55,620 nt of DNA. It comes from Henriciella sp. (GTDB lineage Bacteria; Pseudomonadota; Alphaproteobacteria; Caulobacterales; Hyphomonadaceae). The position numbers were made by a program, and so were the translations under genes. How positions within the stretch are numbered: position 1 is the first letter of the stretch; the number at the start of each line of letters is the position of its first letter. The notes beneath the pieces are model-generated. The model did no database searches. It was not told the origin of the DNA and saw nothing but the letters and a program-made list of their open reading frames with translations. The stretch is from contig JALUWJ010000140.1 in the NCBI GenBank assembly GCA_027019605.1, positions 1 through 55,620 on the forward strand, written 5' to 3'. Of this stretch, positions 43,626-52,720 are shown piece by piece.

Positions 43626-45074
43626 TTAAGAACGGGTCCGACAGCTTTCTTGATCGCCATACTCACAGGCGCTCAGTCGAGCCTCGCGCGCCGCTTCAGG
43701 ATCTGCTCGCCCGCCAATGCCAAGCTCAAGATCTTCGGCATACCAGGCGCAGCCAACACCGTGACCGATATCGCATGCGCGCTTGATAAAGCTTCTGACG
43801 CGTCCGGCGCGTTGCGGGCTCGATTTCATGTTGATCAGAACGAAGTCTGCCGCGGACACACACAGGTCTGGGCTGCGGGCGCCAACGGTTGGGCAGGCGA
43901 GTGCAACGGCCTCGAGCGCACGCAAATTATCTGCCTCGCCGCCAACGCCGCGAACATAAAGGTCGGCAACTTCGCGGCACGATTCCAGTCTTCCGAGTTC
44001 GCATGAGCGTTCCAGTGTTGCACGCGCAAATGCGAGATCTGGCTGCTCGGTCCGGCCCTCAATGTGGTCCTGAGCAAGCGTTGCGCAGGCGCCAGCGTCG
44101 CCGAGTTCGCAGGATCGCGCCGTGAACTCCACGCCGCGCTCATACGCGCCGTCAGTGTTCGCGGCGCGCAAATAAAGGGCCATGTTCTCGCACCCTTTAA
44201 TGTAGCCCGCGCCGCAAATCTCTTCCGAGAAAGACAAATAGCTCGACGTCGCGATTTCCTCGTTTCCATATTGCGTACGCGCTTCGTAAATGTCCAAAAG
44301 CGTGTCGCATGCAAGCGAGGATTGAGTCTGGGCAATGTCATAGAGACAAGAATCGCGAAGCGGCGGGATGGCGCGCTCAATCTCTCCAGCAGCGATGAAG
44401 GCTGTCGCCAGTTGGACGAGCTCGGCAGGGTCTCGGTTCAGAGGCGGAACGGAAACAGGTGGCTCTGCGGCTTCTTCACTCGAAACCAGATCTGTCTCCG
44501 AGAGGCTGACCTGAACTTCAATGTCTTCGCCAGCGTCGGTCGGTTCAACTTCTACGATGGCCTGGGAATCGATTTCGGATGCGAGCGATAGGTCAGACTC
44601 TGTCTCAAGCTCTTCGGGCGTTGGCGCCTCGCGGCAGCCGAGTTCTATTTCGGCCCATTCAAGCATTGAGTCGCTTGGCGCATCGGTCAGCGTTTCCCAG
44701 AACGTGCTTGGATCCAGATCGCTTGACTGCGCTACCTCGGAGAGCTGCTGGTCGATCGCATCGCTGCCATCCGCACCGCAGAGTTGATCGCGGAAACAGG
44801 TGGTCAGTTTAGACAGCGCATCATCGTCATCCTGGATTGCGTGGACGCCGATATAGCTCCATTCCATAACAATCATGGCGGCATAGCGGTTCTCGAGATC
44901 GAGATACTGATCTGCTGGCAGAGCGCCGTTCAGGGCGACCAATGCATCCCGCGAGCTCTCTACATAGCGCTCAACCGAGTCGGGTGTTGGGCAATCTGCA
45001 GCGGCGGCCATCGCAGAGACTGCGATTACCAGCGAGATCGCCGCTCCCTTGAGTAGAGATTTCCTTAGGCGCAA
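43626..45074 (-). CDS. Exported Sel1/TPR-like repeat protein
   Basis: 482 residues with a signal peptide (LLKGAAISLVIAVSAMAAAA). An N-terminal region (about 25-150) precedes an acidic linker. From about residue 205, Sel1-like helical repeats follow with cysteine pairs (CGAGYIKGCENMALYL, SCELGDAGACATLAQ, SCELGRLESCREVADLY, CDIGHGVGCAWYAED). Such cysteine-bearing Sel1 repeats are periplasmic scaffolds for protein contacts. No partner can be named. Confidence 0.8.
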   Translation of the reverse strand: MRLRKSLLKGAAISLVIAVSAMAAAADCPTPDSVERYVESSRDALVALNGALPADQYLDLENRYAAMIVMEWSYIGVHAIQDDDDALSKLTTCFRDQLCGADGSDAIDQQLSEVAQSSDLDPSTFWETLTDAPSDSMLEWAEIELGCREAPTPEELETESDLSLASEIDSQAIVEVEPTDAGEDIEVQVSLSETDLVSSEEAAEPPVSVPPLNRDPAELVQLATAFIAAGEIERAIPPLRDSCLYDIAQTQSSLACDTLLDIYEARTQYGNEEIATSSYLSFSEEICGAGYIKGCENMALYLRAANTDGAYERGVEFTARSCELGDAGACATLAQDHIEGRTEQPDLAFARATLERSCELGRLESCREVADLYVRGVGGEADNLRALEAVALACPTVGARSPDLCVSAADFVLINMKSSPQRAGRVRSFIKRACDIGHGVGCAWYAEDLELGIGGRADPEAAREARLSACEYGDQESCRTRS

Positions 45075-45218
45075 AATCTAACGTCCCTGAACATTTCGCG
45101 TACGAAACGTACCATATGCGTAAAAATTCAACAAGATCAGTCGTATTTCTGTGGAAGCGAATGAATTTGCACAAAACCGGTGCGGCCGAGAGCGGCCCAA
45201 AGCCGCGACGGGCGAGCC

Positions 45219-45683
45219 TCAGCTCAGTCGTTTAAATGGCATCGGGATCGCTGTCGCTGTCGCTTTTGCCACCAATTTCCCTTTATTATCAAAGCATTCG
45301 GCTTCCATGAAGGCCGCCGAGCGCCCCCATTTGAGGATCCGTGCCTCGACATGAGCGTCCCCAGGCATCAAGCGTCTCAAGTAAGACGTTTTCATTTCCA
45401 AGGTGGGCGCTGTCATGGTGACGTTTGAGGCTATTATGCAACACGTGCTCATCGCTTCATCCATCATGGCCGCAATGAAGCCGCCTTGGACCGCGCCAGT
45501 TGGGTTTGCGAACATGCCCGGCACATCGAAATCCATGCGGATGCGTTGAGCATCTTGCTCGACTTCGGTGAGGCGCATCCCCAGCGTGTCTGAGCATGGC
45601 GGGCGTTTCTTGCTGTTTTGAAAACGCGCAAGCATTTCGGCGTCGGAAACGCGCGGTTTCTCATCCTGTTCGCTATTCGACAT
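45219..45683 (-). CDS. PaaI-type hotdog thioesterase
   Basis: 154 residues. Hotdog fold with FANPTGAVQGGFIAAMMDEAMST (about 58-80), where the N/D region and the helix-borne acid correspond to the catalytic set of PaaI-like acyl-CoA thioesterases, then TLEMKTSYLRRLMPGDAHVEARI. It hydrolyses acyl-CoA, acyl specificity unknown. It ends a short leftward pair with sspB, 2 bp apart. Confidence 0.85.
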   Translation of the reverse strand: MSNSEQDEKPRVSDAEMLARFQNSKKRPPCSDTLGMRLTEVEQDAQRIRMDFDVPGMFANPTGAVQGGFIAAMMDEAMSTCCIIASNVTMTAPTLEMKTSYLRRLMPGDAHVEARILKWGRSAAFMEAECFDNKGKLVAKATATAIPMPFKRLS

Positions 45684-45685
45684 GC

Positions 45686-46171
45686 TTATTTACGACGGAA
45701 GGCGTCGAGGCTGACCACTGTGTCGCCTGATTCCGCGTCTGTCTCTTCGGCAGTTTCGGTAACTGTTTCGGTCTGCTCCGGGGCAGGATCGACGACATTG
45801 GCATTCTCGCCAGCGGCGGCTTTCTCGAAACTCACCCCAAAATTCACCGCCGGATCGACAAACCGTGTCATCGCCACATAGGGAATTGAAAGGTGTTGCG
45901 GAACCCGATTGAACTTCAGAACGATCTCGAAGTGACCATCATGGACTTCCAGGTCCCAATACTGATGCTGGATGACAATTGTCATCTCATCTGGGAACTG
46001 CTCGATCAGATGGTCCGGAATTTTGACGCCCGGTGCTTTGGTCCGGAAAGTGACATAGAAATGGTGATCACCTGGAGGCGCTGAACCTTTTGCCGCTTGG
46101 CGCATGGCTTCGCGAACGACGCCGCGCATGGCTGCCTGTGTCAGTGCTTCATAGCCGATATAGTCGGTCAT
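45686..46171 (-). CDS. sspB: SspB-type ClpXP adaptor, alphaproteobacterial form
   Basis: 161 residues from MTDYIGYEALTQAAMRGVVREAM, 7 nt after GGGGAG; longer frames upstream add nothing family-like. The SspB substrate-binding fold spans about 20-125 (HHFYVTFRTKAPGVKIPDHLIEQFPDEMTIVIQHQYWDLEV; FNRVPQHLSIPYVAMTRFVDP). An acidic linker and a short C-terminal tail (DTVVSLDAFRRK) follow, of the kind that docks on ClpX. SspB tethers ssrA-tagged proteins to ClpXP, and the tmRNA gene is immediately upstream on the same strand. Confidence 0.9.
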   Translation of the reverse strand: MTDYIGYEALTQAAMRGVVREAMRQAAKGSAPPGDHHFYVTFRTKAPGVKIPDHLIEQFPDEMTIVIQHQYWDLEVHDGHFEIVLKFNRVPQHLSIPYVAMTRFVDPAVNFGVSFEKAAAGENANVVDPAPEQTETVTETAEETDAESGDTVVSLDAFRRK

Positions 46172-46334
46172 CATCCGCTCCCCGTTTAGAGGAGACGAAT
46201 ATCCCCTCTGAGCACCGCTCGCAACGCTGTTCATGCGTGAGGCGAGCCTATTTCTGCATCTTCCCCAGTCGGGAAGTTTGTTATTTTGGTTAAGCGCTTT
46301 CTGCAATGGCAACTGCACAAGGCGTTATTCTACA

Positions 46335-46648
46335 GCTTAAAAGTGGAGGCTTCTGTTGCCAGGCGCCTCCGGGCCCCGCCTAAGGCGCTGATGCCTTAGG
46401 AGTTAAAGCGGTTTTCCACGCACTGCGTTACGCAGCGAGCAGTTCACCTTCAGCAAAGTTGTCATTTGCAACTATTGTTGAGTGAGCTTCTAACGCAGCT
46501 CATGCGGGTGAAGGCATCGTCTTTAGACGTCCGTCGATCCTATTTCGCCCCCAAATGACCCGCTGAAGGGAGGGTCTTTGGTGGAGGCGCCGGGTACCGC
46601 CCCCGGGTCCGAACCGCTTATTACACGCGCGTTTATCACCATAGTTCA
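46335..46648 (-). ncRNA. ssrA: Transfer-messenger RNA, permuted two-piece form
   Basis: On the minus strand the acceptor piece comes first, ending GCGCCTCCACCA at 46579. A short spacer follows, then the coding piece beginning GGGGGCGAAATAGG at 46552; the GGGGGCG end pairs with CGCCTCC. The tag reads ANDNFAEGELLAA then stop, from 46469 to 46428. A GGAGGC/GCCTCC hairpin with TTTT ends the gene. It rescues stalled ribosomes and tags nascent chains for ClpXP. Outer ends are estimates. Confidence 0.92.
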
Positions 46649-46694
46649 AAAGAACGACGTCAATATAGGCCGGGTTTGAATAAGATAAAAGGGA

Positions 46695-47036
46695 CTAGTC
46701 CAGCGGTTCCACAATTACTTCAATCACGCCTTCGGTTCGCTCAAGCGCGGCCAATTCCGCCTCAAGCGCGCTCGAATGGATTTCGCGGGTGGTTCGAAAG
46801 ACAGCGCCGGTTGCATCTGCGGTGAGAATTGTCAGGCGCAACATGCGTTCGGTGCCGTCGAGCACGCCATCGGCCGCGCGCACAGTGAGCTTGCCGACTT
46901 GGTAGACGCCCTTGCCGGTCAGATAAACGGTCTTGCCCGCGAATTTCGCGCCGCTGACTAGCAGCCCCGCTGTCGAGGTCACGATACAGGCTGAGAGCGA
47001 CAAGGCGCTCATCGCCGCAATTATTGGTTTTAGCAT
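46695..47036 (-). CDS. Small lipoprotein of unknown function
   Basis: 113 residues with a lipobox (ALSLSAC, cleavage before Cys17). The middle is Gly/Val/Ala-rich and weakly hydrophobic (AGLLVSGAKFAGKTVYLTGKGVYQVGKLTV). The end is charged and helical (EIHSSALEAELAALERTEGVIEVIVEPLD). Probably anchored to a membrane and facing the periplasm. Similar alphaproteobacterial lipoproteins of this size exist without assigned role. Confidence 0.7.
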   Translation of the reverse strand: MLKPIIAAMSALSLSACIVTSTAGLLVSGAKFAGKTVYLTGKGVYQVGKLTVRAADGVLDGTERMLRLTILTADATGAVFRTTREIHSSALEAELAALERTEGVIEVIVEPLD

Positions 47037-47201
47037 CTGATCTGGCTTCCGCGGGCTCGATGAGGAGAGTCTTTGCTAGATTGCGCCACCTTAACAGAAG
47101 ATGATGCTGTCCTTGCCGCATGTTTTAAAAGGCTTGTTCCTTGGGCAAAAACCTGCTCTTTGCCGTTTATCGATAATTCTGATGTCTGGGAGACCATCAT
47201 T

Positions 47202-49091
47202 ATGCGCACGTCTTTGACCGCACTCGCGACCATTTTTGCCCTCGCGGCTTGTGATCCTGTTCGGGTTCCAAACAATTCTGCTGCTGATCCGGCAGCGACA
47301 GAGGCGCCGGCTGCGCCAACCGCTGAAGAGATTGCGGCTGAAACCGAGCGTCTCAACGCTTGGTTTGAAGAAAAGTATGAGGCTGAAACGCTTGAAAGCC
47401 CAATTCAGCTGACCTTTCTGGGTCGGGACGAGCGCCAAGGCGAGATCGACGACTTTTCAGAAGCCGCGCAAGACGCGCAATTGCAGCGCATTTTGGCCAA
47501 TGCGGCTGAGCTTGAAGCGAGCTTCGATTATGACAAGCTGACCCCTGATGCGAAGATTTCATATGATATCTGGATGTATCAGGCCGAGGCAGCTGAAGCT
47601 GCAGATGCGTTCCGCTATAATGGCTACATCTTTGATCAGATGCAGGCCATCCACACATTCTTCCCGCAGCTTCTGATCGCGTTCCATAAAGTGGTCGATG
47701 GCGAAGATATGGACAATTACCTGCTCCGCGTGTCCGGAAGCGCAAATGCGATTGATCAATTGATCACACTTTCGAAGGCCAATGCTGAGACTGGGGTTCG
47801 CCCGCCATACTTTGCATTTGAGTCGGTCATCGAAGAGTCTGGCAAGATCATTTCGGGCGCGCCGTTTGATGAGAGCGGCGAGGACAGCGACATCTGGGCC
47901 GATGCGAAAGCGAAGATCGCCAACTTGCTCGAGCAGGGCGAGATCGATCAGGCGAAAGCGGATCAGCTCACAGCAGATATTCGCACCGCTTTGATTGAGG
48001 AGTGGAAGCCCGCCTATGAGCGGCTGATCGCGTGGCAAGAAGAAGACAAGGTCAATGCAACGCCAGAGGCGCAAGGTGTGACTCTGCTCCCTAATGGCGT
48101 CGATTACTACAATGAGCGCCTGGCCAATCAGACGACGACCTCGCTGACATCGGACGAGATTCACGATATCGGTCTTGCTGAAGTGGCCCGTCTGCGTGCT
48201 GAGATGGAAGAAATCCAAGCTGATTTCGGGTTCGAGGGGAGCTTGCAAGAGTTCTTCGCATTCCTGCGCGACACCAAAGATGATGAGCGCCTCTATTACC
48301 CGAACACGGACGAAGGGCGCCAAGGCTATATCGATGATGCGACGGCCGCGATTGATGGCATCAAGGCGGTTTTGCCTGACTATTTCGGCATCCTGCCAAA
48401 AGCAGACATGGTGGTGAAACGGGTTGAGCCATTCCGTGAGCAAGACGGCGCGGCGCAGCACTATTTCCCATCCACGCCAGACGGGTCGCGTCCCGGCGTC
48501 TATTATGCCCACCTGTCTGATATGACCGCGATGCCAAAGCGTGAGCTGGAGGTCATTGCCTATCACGAGGGTCTACCGGGTCACCATATGCAGATCGCGA
48601 TCCAGCAAGAGTTGGAAGCGGTGCCAACGTTCCGCACGCAAGCTGGCTTTACCGCCTATAGCGAAGGCTGGGGCCTTTATTCAGAGTGGTTGGCGATCGA
48701 AATGCCAAACACTTACCAAGATCCGCTTTCGCGCTTTGGTCGCGCCGGGTCTGAAATCTGGCGGGCGATTCGCTTGGTGTTGGATACCGGATTGCACGCG
48801 AAAGGCTGGAGCGAAGAAGAGGCGGTTGCCTATTTCATGGAAAACTCAGCGATCACTGAAGCCCAGGCACGCTCAGAAGTGCGCCGCTATATGGTGCTTC
48901 CAGGTCAAGCCACCAGCTACAAGGTTGGTATGCTGAAAATCCAGGAGCTGCGCCGTGATGCAGAAGCGGAGCTTGGCGATGCGTTCGACATCCGCGCCTT
49001 CCATGACACAATCCTCGGCGGCGGCGCGATGCCGCTCGCCATCCTAGAGCGCCGCGTCGACGAATGGGTCGCCAGCGTGAAGGCGGAATAA
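47202..49091 (+). CDS. DUF885-family metallopeptidase-like lipoprotein
   Basis: 629 residues from MRTSLTALATIFALAAC, a lipoprotein signal (ALAAC); the upstream in-frame extension is not signal-like. After an Ala/Pro/Glu-rich linker the DUF885 domain fills the rest. The zinc-peptidase-like motif YHEGLPGHHMQ (near residue 460) and FTAYSEGWGLYSEWLAIEM, with the downstream Glu, are typical. The family is often annotated as dipeptidyl or X-Pro-type secreted peptidases. It is tethered outside the cytoplasm. Confidence 0.88.
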   Translation: MRTSLTALATIFALAACDPVRVPNNSAADPAATEAPAAPTAEEIAAETERLNAWFEEKYEAETLESPIQLTFLGRDERQGEIDDFSEAAQDAQLQRILANAAELEASFDYDKLTPDAKISYDIWMYQAEAAEAADAFRYNGYIFDQMQAIHTFFPQLLIAFHKVVDGEDMDNYLLRVSGSANAIDQLITLSKANAETGVRPPYFAFESVIEESGKIISGAPFDESGEDSDIWADAKAKIANLLEQGEIDQAKADQLTADIRTALIEEWKPAYERLIAWQEEDKVNATPEAQGVTLLPNGVDYYNERLANQTTTSLTSDEIHDIGLAEVARLRAEMEEIQADFGFEGSLQEFFAFLRDTKDDERLYYPNTDEGRQGYIDDATAAIDGIKAVLPDYFGILPKADMVVKRVEPFREQDGAAQHYFPSTPDGSRPGVYYAHLSDMTAMPKRELEVIAYHEGLPGHHMQIAIQQELEAVPTFRTQAGFTAYSEGWGLYSEWLAIEMPNTYQDPLSRFGRAGSEIWRAIRLVLDTGLHAKGWSEEEAVAYFMENSAITEAQARSEVRRYMVLPGQATSYKVGMLKIQELRRDAEAELGDAFDIRAFHDTILGGGAMPLAILERRVDEWVASVKAE

Positions 49092-49122
49092 GCCTTACTA
49101 AGCCAAATTGGTTGTGGGGAGC

Positions 49123-50028
49123 TTAGCTCCCCACATTCTCCAAACTGCCCAAGGCTTCTTGGACATGTTCGACGAACAGGCGGGCTTTGCCGCGCAGTTT
49201 GCCTCCGGTCCAGACCACGGAAAGCGGTAGATCTGCGCCGCGCCATTCCGGCATGATCCGAACCAAGGCGCCTGATTTGACATGCGGGCAGACGAGCCAG
49301 TCAGGTCCGATAAAGATCCCCAGACCGTCGACAGCGCCTTGTAGGAGCGTATCGCCTGACGATCCGCGGAAGCGGCCATCCATCATGATGCGATGTTCTT
49401 CCCCGGTCTCAATGTGTTTCAGCGTCCATTGTTGCCCCTGCAGGGATTGACGAAAGACCAAACCATTATGGTCCTTCAAACTCTCCGGACAGGTCGGCGC
49501 CCCGAATTGCTCGATATATTTCGGCGATGCCCAGATGCCGCGATAGGCCACCAGCAAGCGTTTCGCCATCAATGCACTGTCTGTGAGTTCGCCAAGACGG
49601 AACGCGACATCAACCCCCTCTGTCACCAAATCAGTGTAGGTGTCGTCAGTCATCAGATCCATTCGGATATGCGGATACTTTTCTAGGAACGGCCCGATGG
49701 TTGGGGTGATGACGATCTGAGATAGCGAGTGCGGTGCGCTGACGCGAAGCATCCCAACCGGTTCTTGATCCAGCCCGCGCGCCTCGGCTTCGGCCTCATC
49801 AAATTCTGAAAGTATGTCTTGCGCGCGCCCATAGAATTTTTGCCCTGCCTCGGTGAGTGACAGCGCCCGCGTCGTGCGGTGGAACAGTTCTGCACCGATT
49901 TGATGCTCGAGATCTTGAATGCGCCGCGAAACGGTCGGTTGCCCGATTGAGAGATCGGCCGCAGCTCGCGAAAAGCTGCCGGCGTCAGCCACCCGCAAAA
50001 ACAGTCTCATTGCGTCTATTCGATCCAT
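49123..50028 (-). CDS. LysR-family transcriptional regulator
   Basis: 301 residues. HTH MRLFLRVADAGSFSRAAADLSIGQPTVSRRIQDLEHQIGAELFHRTTRALSLTEAG (about 6-62), then the LysR effector domain (about 90-295). It is divergent from the AhpD-like gene, 137 bp between ATGs, so it probably controls that gene. The effector may be a phenolic or an oxidant; not readable from sequence. Confidence 0.9.
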   Translation of the reverse strand: MDRIDAMRLFLRVADAGSFSRAAADLSIGQPTVSRRIQDLEHQIGAELFHRTTRALSLTEAGQKFYGRAQDILSEFDEAEAEARGLDQEPVGMLRVSAPHSLSQIVITPTIGPFLEKYPHIRMDLMTDDTYTDLVTEGVDVAFRLGELTDSALMAKRLLVAYRGIWASPKYIEQFGAPTCPESLKDHNGLVFRQSLQGQQWTLKHIETGEEHRIMMDGRFRGSSGDTLLQGAVDGLGIFIGPDWLVCPHVKSGALVRIMPEWRGADLPLSVVWTGGKLRGKARLFVEHVQEALGSLENVGS

Positions 50029-50165
50029 GTCCGCCAGCTCCTATGCAGAAATTGCATGGGGTATATGGAGCGTCTCCCGGTTCTTCGAAAGAGGGGTTTG
50101 TACCATTTACGCTCCATCGACGGTCGCACGGACCTGCCGAAACACGAATTCAACAGGAGCCAAAA

Positions 50166-50741
50166 ATGGCAAACTTTACTCTCCACACCCCAAGCACAGC
50201 GCCTGAAGGCGCCCGGGACTTTATCGCTGGCGTCGAAAAGAAAATGGGTTTCGTCCCGTCTCTTTACGCGGTTTTTGCTGAGAACCCGGCGGTCTTGAAT
50301 GCTTACACACAGCTGTCTGACCAATTGGCGAAGACAGGCCTGAGCCCACTGGAGCAGCAAATCGTCACGATTACCGCAAGCGTCGAAAACGAGTGTCACT
50401 TCTGTGTCGCTGCGCACACGACCATTTCAGAAGGCCAGGGCCTCGACCTCACTGTGATTGATGCCGTCCGTGAAGACCGCGCCATTGAGGATCCGAAGCT
50501 CGAAGCGCTGCGTGTGTTTACGAAGAAAGTGGTGATTGATCGCGGTTTCGTTTCAGACACAGACGTGGATGCGTTTTTGGCAGCCGGCTATGACCACTCT
50601 GCCGTCTTGGCGGTGATCCTCGGTGTCTCGCTCAAAGTGATTTCGAACTATACAAATCACGTGGCCGAAACGCCTGTGAATGAGGCTTTCCAGAAGCATG
50701 CCTGGACGCCGAAAGCCAAGCGCGAAACCGTCGCGGCTTAA
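50166..50741 (+). CDS. Carboxymuconolactone decarboxylase / AhpD-like protein
   Basis: 191 residues from the ATG 5 nt after AGGAG. The AhpD motif ECHFCVAAHT (about 76-85, CxxC plus His) is present. The fold is all-helical and forms oligomers. Members with CxxC act as peroxidase-linked thiol reductases; others are decarboxylases. Regulation by the divergent LysR and the later DoxX/YHS genes suggests a redox or organic-peroxide role. Terminator 24 bp past the stop. Confidence 0.85.
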   Translation: MANFTLHTPSTAPEGARDFIAGVEKKMGFVPSLYAVFAENPAVLNAYTQLSDQLAKTGLSPLEQQIVTITASVENECHFCVAAHTTISEGQGLDLTVIDAVREDRAIEDPKLEALRVFTKKVVIDRGFVSDTDVDAFLAAGYDHSAVLAVILGVSLKVISNYTNHVAETPVNEAFQKHAWTPKAKRETVAA

Positions 50742-50764
50742 TCGTCCATAGATCCGAAAACATT

Positions 50765-50797
50765 GGGGCTGCGGAGGTATCCGCGGCCCCTTTTTTT
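50765..50797 (+). terminator. Rho-independent terminator after the AhpD-like gene
   Basis: GGGGCTGCGG (50765-50774) pairs with CCGCGGCCCC (50781-50790), with one G-T wobble and a 6-nt loop, followed by seven T. Confidence 0.9.
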
Positions 50798-50915
50798 CAA
50801 GCGGCTCTCTACAGGCTCACAAATCGTTCACACCGACGTGACCACCCCTCACACACACGTGGTTCGCAAGTGAAGATCTGGCGTCGTAAATGAAGAGCAT
50901 AGCAAGGAGGGCGCA

Positions 50916-51449
50916 ATGACGACCATGACTGACACAATCACTCCCCAGCCTCAAAGCGATGGGCTTGTCTCAAAGTTCAAATCCATTGCACCTCACGCCG
51001 TCGCAGGCGTGGCATCTTTGGTTTTTCTGGACAGCTTGAGGTTCAAGTTTACCAACGCGCCAGAAACCCAGACAATCTTCGGCAAACTCAATGAGTGGGC
51101 TGCAAGTTTTGGCGCCGACGGTCTGTTCGCTCAAACTGGACTGTTTAGCCAATATGTCATCGGAACCGCAGAGCTTGTTGCTGCAACGCTGCTTCTGGTT
51201 GGGATTCTGCCAGCCTTCCGTCGCTTGCAAGCGATTGGTGCCTTGATCGCCTTTGCGGTGATGAGTGGTGCCGTCAACTTCCATTTGTGGACGCCGCTCG
51301 GCATCGATCCGAACAATGATGGCGGAGGCCTTTTCTTCATGGCCGTCGTCGTTTGGTTCACCTCGGCTGGACTGGCCTTCCTGCGCCGCAAAGAACTCGC
51401 CGCCATTTTCGATGGCTTGAAAAACACTCTGTTCCCCGCGCGTTCATAA
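50916..51449 (+). CDS. DoxX-like membrane protein
   Basis: 177 residues with four membrane helices (about 30-48, 80-100, 105-125, 140-160). The loop DSLRFKFTNAPETQTIFGKLNEWAASFG and FSQYVIGTAELVAATLLLVGILP match the DoxX/DUF417-type family. These small membrane proteins often accompany redox genes; function is unclear. AAGGAGGGC precedes the ATG. 43 bp before the YHS gene, possibly one transcript. Confidence 0.75.
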   Translation: MTTMTDTITPQPQSDGLVSKFKSIAPHAVAGVASLVFLDSLRFKFTNAPETQTIFGKLNEWAASFGADGLFAQTGLFSQYVIGTAELVAATLLLVGILPAFRRLQAIGALIAFAVMSGAVNFHLWTPLGIDPNNDGGGLFFMAVVVWFTSAGLAFLRRKELAAIFDGLKNTLFPARS

Positions 51450-51492
51450 GAACCCGCTAAAGCTCCCAACTCTGTTTCAGAAAGATAGATCC

Positions 51493-51957
51493 ATGAAACT
51501 TCGCACACTTCTCGCCGCCGCCATGATTGCTGCAGGACCGGTCGCTGTCTCTGCCCCGGCTGCCTTCGCGGACAAAGACCCAATCTACACCGCAAAGCGT
51601 TCTAACCTTGCTCTGCAGGGCTATGACACGGTGGCTTACTTCACAGTCGGTGAACCGACAAAAGGATCAGCGGACTACACGACCACTTATGAGGGCGCTG
51701 AGTTCCGCTTCGCGAGCGAGGAAAACCTCAACCTGTTTCTCGCTGAGCCTGCCAAGTACGCCCCGCAATATGGCGGCTACTGTGCTTGGGCCGTCGCGCA
51801 AGGCAAGACCGCAAAAGGCGATGCCCGCCGTTGGGCGGTCGTCGATGGCAAACTGTACCTGAATTACAATAAAGGCATCCAAAAGAAGTGGAATAAGGAT
51901 CGTGCCGGCTTCATCGAGAGCGGCGATCAAAATTGGCCGACTGTGCTGCAAGACTAG
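51493..51957 (+). CDS. Exported YHS-domain protein
   Basis: 154 residues with a signal peptide (LLAAAMIAAGPVAVSAPAAFA). The mature part is a YHS domain: LALQGYDTVAYFTVGEPTKGSADYTTTYEGAEFRFASEENLNLFLAEPAKYAPQYGGYCAWAVAQG (Cys about 97). YHS domains bind metals, typically copper. The motif GYCAW and NYNKGIQKKWNKD are typical of stand-alone secreted members found with DoxX-like genes. Confidence 0.85.
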   Translation: MKLRTLLAAAMIAAGPVAVSAPAAFADKDPIYTAKRSNLALQGYDTVAYFTVGEPTKGSADYTTTYEGAEFRFASEENLNLFLAEPAKYAPQYGGYCAWAVAQGKTAKGDARRWAVVDGKLYLNYNKGIQKKWNKDRAGFIESGDQNWPTVLQD

Positions 51958-52008
51958 GGTTTTCTCCTCCCCTCTATAGACCGCCCGTTAGCGGTACATC
52001 GCCAAGTT

Positions 52009-52046
52009 CCCCCGCATGGTCCCCTCCCATGCGGGGGTTTTTGTTT
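52009..52046 (+). terminator. Rho-independent terminator after the YHS gene
   Basis: CCCCCGCATGG (52009-52019) and CCATGCGGGGG (52027-52037) pair perfectly over 11 bp with a 7-nt loop, followed by TTTTTGTTT. Confidence 0.92.
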
Positions 52047-52186
52047 GAGGGCTGCCGTGTGGAGACGGCATTGATTAGAGTTAATGTGAAATTCGAATTC
52101 ATGACCAAGACTTCACCCCATTGAAACTCGAATTCTGCTTCAACGCGCTCCGAAGCGGGAAGTTCCCGTTCCTTTAGGAGGACGAA

Positions 52187-52720
52187 ATGAGAAAATTTGC
52201 AGCAGCAACTTTGCTTGTCGGCGCGGCGATCACGCCAAATATGTTTGCAGAGTCAGAACTCTATGTAACCGGCGGACTATCTTCATTCGACGCCGATGGC
52301 GTGGATCTGCAAGCGTTTAATCTGCGCGGCGGGATCGATTTTCACGAGCTGCTGAGCGCAGAGTTTGAGGCGGCTTTTGGCCTTGGTGCAGAGGAAATTG
52401 ATGGCGGCAGCGGCGCTGAAGCAGAATTGGAAAATCAGTTTGGCGGTTTCTTGGTCGCGCGCTATCCGCTGGTTCCAAATCTCGATCTGCTCGGCCGAAT
52501 TGGTTACACGACAGGCGAATTGCAGACCGCCAATAATGGCGTCTCATCGGATGCTGACCTGGATGGTTTCGCGTTCGGCCTTGGCGGTGAGTACATGTTC
52601 ACCGAACAGCTCGGCATTCGCGGGGATTACACACGCATTGAAGTCGACGAAGATGCGCTTGATGGCGGCGTGAACATGTTCTCGATCGCGGGCGTGTATA
52701 AATTTGGATCTGTGCGTTAG
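52187..52720 (+). CDS. Small outer-membrane beta-barrel protein
   Basis: 177 residues. Signal peptide cut near FAES, then alternating strands (LYVTGGLSSFDADGVDLQAFNLRGGIDF; FGGFLVARYPLVPNLDLLGRIGYTTGEL; FGLGGEYMFTEQLGIRGDYTRIEV; MFSIAGVYKFGSVR). This is the pattern of 8-stranded OmpA/OmpW-like porin barrels. AGGAGGAC precedes the ATG. Its stop overlaps that of the convergent nudC by 4 bp. Confidence 0.8.
   Translation: MRKFAAATLLVGAAITPNMFAESELYVTGGLSSFDADGVDLQAFNLRGGIDFHELLSAEFEAAFGLGAEEIDGGSGAEAELENQFGGFLVARYPLVPNLDLLGRIGYTTGELQTANNGVSSDADLDGFAFGLGGEYMFTEQLGIRGDYTRIEVDEDALDGGVNMFSIAGVYKFGSVR

Noticed and set aside
47559-48566. 335-codon reading frame on the minus strand
   Set aside because: It lies inside the DUF885 gene in the opposite direction; the plus-strand protein has a signal, linker and catalytic motif, while this frame shows no family pattern.
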